Of a stretch of 7,320 nt of DNA, positions 1-6,093 are shown piece by piece (the first letter of the stretch is position 1; each line of letters begins with the position of its first letter). Both the position numbers and the translations under genes were made by a program. Source of the DNA: Paludibacteraceae bacterium (GTDB taxonomy: Bacteria > Bacteroidota > Bacteroidia > Bacteroidales > Paludibacteraceae); NCBI GenBank assembly GCA_017965125.1, contig JAGCQO010000046.1, positions 1 to 7,320 of the forward strand, written 5' to 3'. The notes beneath the pieces are model-generated. The model searched no databases. It was given only the letters and a program-made list of their open reading frames with translations, and was not told the DNA's origin.

Positions 1-45
1 CATAATATTCTATGTTTAATTTGTTAATATACAAGACTAAATTTA
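1..45 (-). other. ftsA-downstream spacer ending in the probable ftsZ start codon
   Basis: After the ftsA TAG, the 45 bases contain only 7 G or C and hold no other ATG on the coding strand. Positions 3-1 read ATG on the minus strand, exactly at the window edge. In Bacteroidota ftsZ follows ftsA directly, so this ATG is a good candidate for its start, 42 bases after the ftsA stop. No coding sequence is visible to prove it. No terminator hairpin is seen, so transcription probably continues. Confidence 0.45.
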
Positions 46-1332
46 CTATTTGTCAAATCCACTCTCGGAATCATTGAAAAAAAGTCCACCAACCCTGTTC
101 CAAATATTCGTCTTCTTTTTTCCATCAGTACTTTTTTCTTGCACAGGAGTAGAAGGGAGCTTCGTATCACCCGGGATTTCCTTGCTTACTGTGCAGTTTT
201 CCGATGCTCTGAGTATAAGTCCGTACAAGACTGCATACTCAGGCTGAATGAAGTTCTCAGGAGTATCCGCCTTCAGCACATTGCTCCAGTCGGCAAATCT
301 GACGTCCATGCCCGACTTGAACTGAACGAACTCACACAACCCGTTGAGTTTAGAGCCGCCGCCAGTCAGTATGATTCCGCTGTTGAGTTTGTTGTAGCAT
401 CCAGACTTGTCTACCTCGCCACAGACCTGGTCCATAATCTCATCGACTCTGGCTTCAATTCTCTTGTTCAGGTCGTAAGTGTCAATCTGCAAAGTCTCGT
501 CACCTGCGTTGATGCTTAGCATCTGGGTTCTTTGAGTGCTACGCACAGCGCCGTATCTCAGCTTTATATTTTCAGCCTGCATCTTGCTCAGCTTCAGCGC
601 TTTCAAATCCTCAGTTATAGAATTAGAACCGAATGGAATCACGCCCACGTGTCTGACCTTGTTCTCGTTGAACACCACGACCGACGTCGTCGAATGTCCG
701 AAATCGACCACGGCGCAACCTATCTCACGGTCCTTTGGCGACGTAGCCGAATAAGCCATCTCAAGAGGAGAGACGAACAGCCCAGCCTGATTGACTGGTA
801 CTCTCGGCAGAGTCTCCGACACCTTCATGTCCAAGCTCTGCAAACCGTGTATATTCAGGAACTTCGACACAATATTTTTTCCTTCGCAATCCAAAGCCGA
901 CTCGCAATCGATGCCGTCGATTTTAAACTCAAGGTCCAATGTCAAAAACGACGAGTATTTTGCGTCCAGCTTGTTTTTCACGACTTCCTCCTTCATCTCG
1001 TCAATCACCGCTTTAGTCAGTCTTTTGTTCCCTGGATAATCGCAGATATCAGTCAGCACTGACGAAGACATCGAAAATCCGCCGTAGCCCGAATAAGCCT
1101 TGTTGATTTTAAGGTTTGTCATCGCACGATGGTTCTGCACCACCTTCAGCAGACCAGACACCTGCATAGCTGCGTGTGTAGGGTTCATTATCGAGCCTCT
1201 CATGATACCCTTCGAAGAAATCTCGTCAACAGAAATCACCTCTATCTTTCCGTTGTCATCCTTCTTAGCAAGCATGGATTTAATCTTGTACGAACCAAAA
1301 TCGATGGCATAATATAAATTACTGTCAGACAT
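46..1332 (-). CDS. ftsA: Cell division protein FtsA (actin-like FtsZ membrane tether)
   Basis: Actin-fold protein that anchors FtsZ to the inner membrane and helps recruit later division proteins. Length 428 residues, close to the family norm. Phosphate 1 region is AIDFGSYKIKSML at 9-21. Residues about 80-165 contain the 1C subdomain (KAYSGYGGFSMSSS near 78-91). Phosphate 2 is VVDFGHSTTSVVVF at 208-221, followed by PFGSNSITEDL at 233-243 and AENIKLRYG at 253-261. The adenosine motif is ILTGGGSKLNGL at 321-332. After a hydrophilic linker (about 378-404), KKKTNIWNRVGGLFFND at 405-421 looks like the membrane-targeting amphipathic helix. It differs from MreB and DnaK relatives by the 1C subdomain and this C-terminal helix. 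The phosphate 2 loop lacks the usual GGGTTD, having His213, Ser214 and Ser217. The start at ATG 1332 follows an A-rich leader; the stop is TAG. Confidence 0.95.
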   Translation of the reverse strand: MSDSNLYYAIDFGSYKIKSMLAKKDDNGKIEVISVDEISSKGIMRGSIMNPTHAAMQVSGLLKVVQNHRAMTNLKINKAYSGYGGFSMSSSVLTDICDYPGNKRLTKAVIDEMKEEVVKNKLDAKYSSFLTLDLEFKIDGIDCESALDCEGKNIVSKFLNIHGLQSLDMKVSETLPRVPVNQAGLFVSPLEMAYSATSPKDREIGCAVVDFGHSTTSVVVFNENKVRHVGVIPFGSNSITEDLKALKLSKMQAENIKLRYGAVRSTQRTQMLSINAGDETLQIDTYDLNKRIEARVDEIMDQVCGEVDKSGCYNKLNSGIILTGGGSKLNGLCEFVQFKSGMDVRFADWSNVLKADTPENFIQPEYAVLYGLILRASENCTVSKEIPGDTKLPSTPVQEKSTDGKKKTNIWNRVGGLFFNDSESGFDK

Positions 1333-1352
1333 ATATTTTTGTTTTTATTTTT
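1333..1352 (-). promoter_or_regulatory. A-rich translation-start region before ftsA
   Basis: The 20 bases between the ftsQ stop and the ftsA ATG read, on the coding strand, as nearly pure A with a few T and one C. There is no Shine-Dalgarno motif. A-rich, weakly structured sequence before start codons is known to favour initiation in Bacteroidota, where SD use is low. This supports the ATG at 1332 as the ftsA start. Confidence 0.5.
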
Positions 1353-2102
1353 TCAATCGTTTTTCTTTGTGCAAACAACCTGTTTGTCGAACTCCACACT
1401 GATTGTGGAATAATCGCCCCACCCTATTCTGCTCAGTCCTTTCACATAGAATGTCTTGAGCCTCTGCAACTTCTCCTCGTAACCCTTCACTGGTCCGAAC
1501 TTGATTCTGTGGTCGCCAAGCGTCGGCGTTATCGTCAGCTTGTTGTCGTCGGAAATATCAATCTGCTGTATCTCAGCCGACCAGAACTCGTCGTGGCTGA
1601 CATAGACCATGAAGTCCTTCAGCTCCGAAGTTACGAACTTCTTGTCTATATGGCCAGTGACAATCGGAACATAAGCATTGTAATTTTCCGACAAAGGGAA
1701 GATTTTCCCCTCATTGTCAACATAATAGCTATCGTCGCCAAAGACTCTCATAACCGGAAGCCTCTGCCAAATCTTCACGCCAAGGTCGCCCCCCGGCAGG
1801 AAATAGCACTCCGCCCTTCTAATCACCGAATCCTTCATCAGCAGCACCTCGATGGCCTTTGTGTCTATGTTGCGTTTCTTTTGACCGATTATCTTAGGGT
1901 ATCTTTTTTTAATCAATGACACGACATCCGAATCGGAGACGAATCGCAGCTCTTTCGAATCGACGATTTCCACTTTTATGTTACCGCAAGCCTTCTCCTC
2001 GTTGTTTCCAGACCTCGATATAGCCACATAAGCGAAAAAGCCGACCGCAACCACGACCAACACGCATATTCCGATATTTCTCCAATTAATGCTTCGTGCC
2101 AT
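1353..2102 (-). CDS. ftsQ: Cell division protein FtsQ
   Basis: Bitopic divisome protein; in the family FtsQ links FtsB/FtsL to the rest of the septal machine. The 249 residues have a short basic N terminus (MARSINWRN), one membrane segment at about 10-28, then a periplasmic domain. Residues about 41-115 would be the POTRA-like part, ending IWQRLPVMRV at 111-120. The beta domain carries YYVDNEGKIFPLS at 126-138, PIVTGHID, EFWSAEIQQIDI at 172-183, HRIKFG and a C-terminal QVVCTKKND. These QRxPVxRV, YYVDxxGxxxPL and fWxxxIxQI patterns are those of FtsQ from Bacteroidota. I chose ATG 2102 over an upstream in-frame TTG at 2117 and GTG at 2105: it gives a normal N terminus and an 11-base gap from murC, like the other junctions. 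Assignment rests on position as well as motifs because FtsQ diverges fast. It ends in TGA, 20 bases before ftsA. Confidence 0.92.
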   Translation of the reverse strand: MARSINWRNIGICVLVVVAVGFFAYVAISRSGNNEEKACGNIKVEIVDSKELRFVSDSDVVSLIKKRYPKIIGQKKRNIDTKAIEVLLMKDSVIRRAECYFLPGGDLGVKIWQRLPVMRVFGDDSYYVDNEGKIFPLSENYNAYVPIVTGHIDKKFVTSELKDFMVYVSHDEFWSAEIQQIDISDDNKLTITPTLGDHRIKFGPVKGYEEKLQRLKTFYVKGLSRIGWGDYSTISVEFDKQVVCTKKND

Positions 2103-2113
2103 CACACTAAAAA

Positions 2114-3526
2114 TCAATCATTGCGTTTATGCATAAACTCCACTAAGTTAGGAATTTCCAAGTCAATATCACCAGCACCGAGTGTCAAAAGAACATCAAA
2201 ATCGTGCTTTTCCAACTCTTTTATGAGTTCCGACTTTGCCACATTGACCTTCTTCTTCGACGTAATCTTGTCGAGGATTATCGACGAGGTGACGCCAGGA
2301 ATAGGCTTCTCGCGTGCAGGATAAATGTCGAGCAGAACGACATCATCGACTATCGACAACGCCTCGGCGAAGTCGTCGGCCAAGTCGCGCGTTCTGGTGT
2401 ACAAGTGAGGCTGGAACACGGCGCAGACCTTCAAGTCAGGATAAAGGAAACGCACAGAATCCAGTGTCGCCTTTATTTCGGCTGGGTGGTGGGCATAGTC
2501 GTCGATGTAGCGCGTCTCATGTCCGTCCTTCACGTTGTGGTAATGGGTCTCGAAACGGCGCTTGGTGCCTCTGAATGTGCTCATGCCGAGTCTGATTTCC
2601 TCGTGTCTCGCACCGCAAAGCAACGCAACGGCAATCGCCGCCACAGCGTCCTCGACGTTTATCAGGATTGGCACACCGAGGTCGATGTCCTTAATGACGC
2701 CGTATGGAGTGACCATGTTGAAGCGTATCGTTCCGTTGATTTTTCTGATGAACGTGGCGTAGAAATCCGGACGCTTGCCGCCCATGACCGGACGTCCGCT
2801 GTATGAATAGACCTTCACGCCTTTCTTGACTTTCGGTTTCACCTTCACAGTCCTCTTCAGCAACAACGCGCCGCCTTCCTTTATGAGCGAAGTGAACTGC
2901 GCGAAGCTGTCTCTGACGCTCTTCACGTCGCCGTAGATGTCGAGGTGGTCGGCGTCGGCCGATGTTATGACGGCGATTTGCGGCTCCAAGTTGAGGAACG
3001 ACCTGTCGTACTCGTCAGCCTCGATGACCACACGGTCGGTCTTGTCGCTCAACAGCAGGTTCGTTCCGAAGTTCAGCGAAATGCCGCCGAGGAACGCGTT
3101 GCAGCTCTTGCTTGTCTGCTGCAGAATGTTGGCAATCATGTTGCAAGTCGTAGTCTTGCCGTGAGTGCCGGCGACGCAGAGTCCCTTGTGCTCTCGAGTG
3201 ATATTGCCGAGGAGCTGGGCTCTTTTCAGCATCGTGAAGCCGTTGTCCTTGAAGAAGCTGAACTCATGGTTGTCGGCTGGAATAGCCGGAGTGAACACCA
3301 CCAAAGTCTCGTCCTTCACCTTGAACTGCGGCGCGATCTGCTCCACGTCGTCCTCGTAATGAATCTTTATCCCTTCCGCCTCCAGCTGCTTGCAAAGCTC
3401 GCTGCGTGTTCTGTCATAGCCAGCCACCTCGGCGCCTTTCGCATTGTAAAAACGAGCCAATGCGCTCATGCCGATGCCGCCTATGCCAAGGAAGAAATAC
3501 CTTTTTTGCTTATTCTGGTCAGCCAT
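2114..3526 (-). CDS. murC: UDP-N-acetylmuramate--L-alanine ligase MurC
   Basis: Cytoplasmic ligase that uses ATP to add L-alanine to UDP-MurNAc, the first step of stem-peptide synthesis. Its 470 residues are full length. Order of motifs: UDP-binding GIGGIGMSALA at 14-24; P-loop AGTHGKTTT at 119-127; EADEYDRSFL at 169-178; SADADHLDIYGD at 189-200; TKRRFE at 321-326; DDYAHHPAEI at 342-351; FQPHLYTRTRDLADDF at 371-386; LGAGDI at 449-454. The DDYAHHP and THGKTTT motifs separate MurC from MurD, MurE and MurF, and Mpl is less likely given the operon position. The segment usually written GxHNxxNA reads ILINVEDA at 287-294, so the first Asn is kept but the His and second Asn are not. No Ddl fusion. 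It starts at ATG 3526 after an AT-rich 24-base gap and ends in TGA, 11 bases before the chosen ftsQ ATG. Confidence 0.97.
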   Translation of the reverse strand: MADQNKQKRYFFLGIGGIGMSALARFYNAKGAEVAGYDRTRSELCKQLEAEGIKIHYEDDVEQIAPQFKVKDETLVVFTPAIPADNHEFSFFKDNGFTMLKRAQLLGNITREHKGLCVAGTHGKTTTCNMIANILQQTSKSCNAFLGGISLNFGTNLLLSDKTDRVVIEADEYDRSFLNLEPQIAVITSADADHLDIYGDVKSVRDSFAQFTSLIKEGGALLLKRTVKVKPKVKKGVKVYSYSGRPVMGGKRPDFYATFIRKINGTIRFNMVTPYGVIKDIDLGVPILINVEDAVAAIAVALLCGARHEEIRLGMSTFRGTKRRFETHYHNVKDGHETRYIDDYAHHPAEIKATLDSVRFLYPDLKVCAVFQPHLYTRTRDLADDFAEALSIVDDVVLLDIYPAREKPIPGVTSSIILDKITSKKKVNVAKSELIKELEKHDFDVLLTLGAGDIDLEIPNLVEFMHKRND

Positions 3527-3550
3527 TATTTTGTATATATTTTTTGAATT
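3527..3550 (-). promoter_or_regulatory. AT-only translation-start region before murC
   Basis: The 24-base gap between murG and murC is the longest complete gap in the window. On the coding strand it is A-rich with only two C bases and no G, and no SD motif or hairpin. It most likely serves as an unstructured initiation region. It has TATATA-like content, but no paired TTTG element at Bacteroidota promoter spacing was recognised, so I do not call a promoter. Confidence 0.45.
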
Positions 3551-4657
3551 TTACTTTATCAGTTTCAAAACCTCATCGGCAATTCTGTTCGCTGAGTCTC
3601 TCTCCGCCAGTTTGCTTATATTCTCGCTCAGGCTCTTCAGCTTAGCCTCATCTCTGACCGTCTGCAGCGCAGTGTCAACAAGCTGTTCCACAGCGTCCTT
3701 GTCGTGAATGAGGATGGCTGCGTCCTTAGTTGACAACGCGAGGGCGTTCTTCGTCTGGTGGTCCTCAGCCACATTAGGCGAAGGCACAAGGATGACAGGC
3801 TTGCCCAACAGACAAAGCTCCGAGATGGAACTTGCGCCGGCTCTCGACACTACAAGGTCGGCCACTGCATAAGCATAATCCATTCTCGAAATGAAGTCGG
3901 TCACGACAACGCCCGAGTCCGAAGGCAGGTCGGAAGTCTTAGCCCTCATCTCGTCGATGTAGATTTTGCCTGTTTGCCAAAGGACCTGCACATCCTGCTC
4001 TGCCGCAAGCTTCTTGACGCCAGCCAGCAGACTGTTGTTCACAGTTCTTGCGCCGAGGCTTCCGCCTATGACGACGATGGTCTTCTTGCTTGGGTCGAAG
4101 CCGAATTCCTTGTACGCCAACTCCTTGTCCACTGCGGCACAAAGGTTCTGTCGCACCGGGTTGCCGGTCTTGATTATCTTGTCAGCTGGGACAAAGCGGT
4201 CCATGTTGTCGTAGGCGACGCAAATCTTGCTCACCTTCTTAGCCAAGAGCTTGTTAGTCACGCCAGCGTAAGAGTTCTGCTCCTGTATGAGCGAAGGCAC
4301 GTTGAGCGACGACGCTGCCCACAAGGCCGCACCGCTCGCATAGACACCGACACCGACAGCAACGTCCGGCTTGAACTCCTTGACGATGTTGCGCGCCATG
4401 ATAAGACTTTTGAGCAAGCGGAAAATCACCTTGATGTTCGCCAACTTGTTCGCTCTGTTGAAGCCCTGTATCGGCAGGCCTTTTATCTCATAACCAGCCG
4501 CAGGCACTCTCTCCATCTCCATTCTGCCCTCTGCGCCCACAAACAAAATCTTTGCCTCCGGCATTTTCTCCTTCAATGCGTTGGCTATGGACACTGCTGG
4601 GAAAATATGTCCTCCAGTACCGCCACCACTGACGAGTATGTTAATATTCTTCTTCAT
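3551..4657 (-). CDS. murG: Lipid II synthase MurG (UDP-GlcNAc transferase)
   Basis: Peripheral inner-membrane GT-B glycosyltransferase that transfers GlcNAc from UDP-GlcNAc to lipid I, making lipid II. The 368 residues match the usual family length. The N-terminal Rossmann domain opens with ILVSGGGTGGHIFPA (G-loop 1, residues 8-21), followed by GLPIQGFNR at 60-68, IQEQNSYAGVTNKLLA at 124-139 and KTGNPVR at 163-169. The C-terminal domain has VIGGSLGA at 196-203 (G-loop 3), LWQTGK at 226-231, the donor-binding SRAGASSISELC at 271-282, and HQTKNA at 300-305. G-loop 2, normally ending GGY, reads GVGVYASGA at 102-110: Val105 replaces the usual second Gly, and Ala110 stands where Pro is common. The start at ATG 4657 puts the G-loop at the expected distance from the N terminus. 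It lies 12 bases after ftsW and 24 before murC, ending in TAA. Confidence 0.97.
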   Translation of the reverse strand: MKKNINILVSGGGTGGHIFPAVSIANALKEKMPEAKILFVGAEGRMEMERVPAAGYEIKGLPIQGFNRANKLANIKVIFRLLKSLIMARNIVKEFKPDVAVGVGVYASGAALWAASSLNVPSLIQEQNSYAGVTNKLLAKKVSKICVAYDNMDRFVPADKIIKTGNPVRQNLCAAVDKELAYKEFGFDPSKKTIVVIGGSLGARTVNNSLLAGVKKLAAEQDVQVLWQTGKIYIDEMRAKTSDLPSDSGVVVTDFISRMDYAYAVADLVVSRAGASSISELCLLGKPVILVPSPNVAEDHQTKNALALSTKDAAILIHDKDAVEQLVDTALQTVRDEAKLKSLSENISKLAERDSANRIADEVLKLIK

Positions 4658-4669
4658 ATTACAAATCGG

Positions 4670-4828
4670 TTAAATGTTATAATTCGTTTCTTCTGTTTCG
4701 TTATTCTGTTCTGCCACAGCCTCATCGGTTACGCTTGGCGCAACTTCCTCATCCATCGCATTTTCTTCTGTTTCATTTTCGGTTTCAGCCTCGGCCGTTT
4801 CTGCCACAGCGACGGCATCCTGCTCGTT
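4670..4828 (-). other. Acidic, low-complexity C-terminal tail of FtsW
   Basis: These codons encode FtsW residues 419-470, after the last membrane segment. Of 52 residues, 15 are Glu and 3 Asp, with no Lys or Arg; the rest is mostly Ala, Thr, Asn and Val. Related fragments occur twice (AVAETAEAETENETEEN and AVAEQNNETEETN), suggesting an imperfect internal duplication. The segment is predicted disordered and, by FtsW topology, cytoplasmic. A role in binding a basic partner is only inference. Confidence 0.75.
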
Positions 4829-6082
4829 CTTCTGCAGCGAAAGCACCGCGAGCCTTTCTATTACACCTATCGCCAGAAACGTTATGAGGATGGACGTTCG
4901 GCCTCTCGAAATCAAAGGCAACGGCTGACCAGTCACCGGTCCCAAGTGAACCGACACGCCGGCACTTATCAAGGCCTGCATCGTGATAATCGTTCCGATG
5001 CCCAGCACGAGGAGCGAAATGTAAGGGTCTCTAACTCGCTTTGCTATCATGCCGCATCGATAAAGCAAAGCCAAATAAGCCGACAACGTAAGCATTCCAA
5101 AAAACAAACCGTACTCCTCGATTATAATGGCAAAAACGAAGTCGGCAAATATCTGCGGCAGAACGTCTCTTTCCCTACTATTGCCCGGGCCTAAGCCAAT
5201 CAAACCGCTTCTCGAAATAGCAATCTGCGAGTGCACGACCTGCGACGTGTAGTCATTATAATTGTACTTCGTGTTCTCGTCCTCAAGCAAGAAACTGATG
5301 GTACGGTTATACCACGTCTCGCCACGCGAAAAGACATGATTGCCCGTGTCATGCCCATGCTTAAGCACAAGGGCGAACGCGCCGCCAAACAGCATAGTCG
5401 CCACGAGCATAACCAGCACGGCCTTGTTCCAGACATCGGAGAGCCACAGCATCGACAAGCAAATCAGGTAAACAATGACGCCTGTTGACATGTTGGCCAT
5501 CGTTATCGGAAGGGTGACGAGCAGCATGGTCACTATGAAAAGCGTGAACCTTGTGTTTCTCACGAACTTCTCGTCGTCCAAATCCTTCTTCAAACGCTTA
5601 GCGATGAACTTGAAGAGGGAACTCTCGTGCACCGGAACCGTCAGATAATAGGCTACGCTTGCCACGAGAGCGAGCTTAGCGATCTCGGAAGGCTGGAATG
5701 TGAAGCCGAGAACCTTGACCCATCTTGAAGCCGAGTTCAACGTCGAGACATCGATTATGCCCGACATGAAACTTGGAATCATGCCCGGGAACGTCATTGC
5801 CATAAGCAAGAACAAAGCGATGCCTAAGGAAATAAACGTTCCTTTCTTAATCCACTTGAGCGAGAGGCGATGATGAACCACGATGGCAATTAGCAGTCCG
5901 ATAAGCAGAGCCAAACCATGGCCTATAGCCTCGCCGTTGACGTCGCCCGTCTTGTTAACAAGCTGGCTTGTAGCACTAAAATTCACGAGACCAGAGAATA
6001 TTGACAGTATCAATGTCACTGCCCAAAGTACTCTGTCTCCCTCGAAAAGACGCTTCAAAAAAGATGTGCTACCGTCGCTCAT
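4670..6082 (-). CDS. ftsW: SEDS-family septal peptidoglycan glycosyltransferase FtsW
   Basis: Polytopic inner-membrane protein of 470 residues that polymerises lipid II into septal glycan, normally with a class B PBP (FtsI). It starts at ATG 6082 with a short cytoplasmic stretch and then many hydrophobic segments (about 20-40, 55-70, 82-100, 133-150, 180-215, 220-240, 315-345, 355-380, 395-415). Family signatures are RWVKVLGFTFQPSE at 120-133, GLGPGNSRERDVLP at 296-309, and ADFVFAIIIEEYG around 313-325, where Asp314 aligns with the proposed catalytic Asp of SEDS enzymes. The long loop at about 241-310 is the periplasmic loop expected between TM7 and TM8. Position between murD and murG favours FtsW over RodA. 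Two oddities: the motif near the last TM reads LISRGRTS, with Arg395 where Gly is usual, and residues 419-470 form a very acidic tail. It ends in TAA, 12 bases before murG. Confidence 0.96.
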   Translation of the reverse strand: MSDGSTSFLKRLFEGDRVLWAVTLILSIFSGLVNFSATSQLVNKTGDVNGEAIGHGLALLIGLLIAIVVHHRLSLKWIKKGTFISLGIALFLLMAMTFPGMIPSFMSGIIDVSTLNSASRWVKVLGFTFQPSEIAKLALVASVAYYLTVPVHESSLFKFIAKRLKKDLDDEKFVRNTRFTLFIVTMLLVTLPITMANMSTGVIVYLICLSMLWLSDVWNKAVLVMLVATMLFGGAFALVLKHGHDTGNHVFSRGETWYNRTISFLLEDENTKYNYNDYTSQVVHSQIAISRSGLIGLGPGNSRERDVLPQIFADFVFAIIIEEYGLFFGMLTLSAYLALLYRCGMIAKRVRDPYISLLVLGIGTIITMQALISAGVSVHLGPVTGQPLPLISRGRTSILITFLAIGVIERLAVLSLQKNEQDAVAVAETAEAETENETEENAMDEEVAPSVTDEAVAEQNNETEETNYNI

Positions 6083-6093
6083 ATCTTTGTCTA

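Noticed and set aside
25..60. Possible promoter before ftsZ (TAAATTTA resembling the Bacteroidota -7 box)
   Set aside because: The only nearby TTTG is about 8 bases upstream, far short of the roughly 19-21 base spacing expected for a -33 element; the match is likely due to AT richness.
532..1062. Plus-strand open frame of 176 codons opposite ftsA
   Set aside because: It lies wholly antisense to conserved ftsA codons and shows no domain or plausible translation start context.
1353..2125. MurC and FtsQ both end in similar residues (KRND and KKND)
   Set aside because: Four-residue similarity at two C termini in unrelated proteins; no nearby nucleotide repeat supports a duplication, so treated as chance.
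2204..3547. Two plus-strand open frames of about 200 codons opposite murC
   Set aside because: Both mirror murC codons; the products have no recognisable motif and look like codon-bias shadows.
3758..5194. Plus-strand open frame of 478 codons opposite murG and ftsW
   Set aside because: It runs across the murG-ftsW junction on the wrong strand, its product is rich in Arg, His and Ser without recognisable motifs, and both genes on the other strand have full family signatures.
5200..5436. Minus-strand 78-codon frame inside ftsW
   Set aside because: An out-of-frame reading of ftsW, rich in Arg, Cys and Ser, with no independent start signal.
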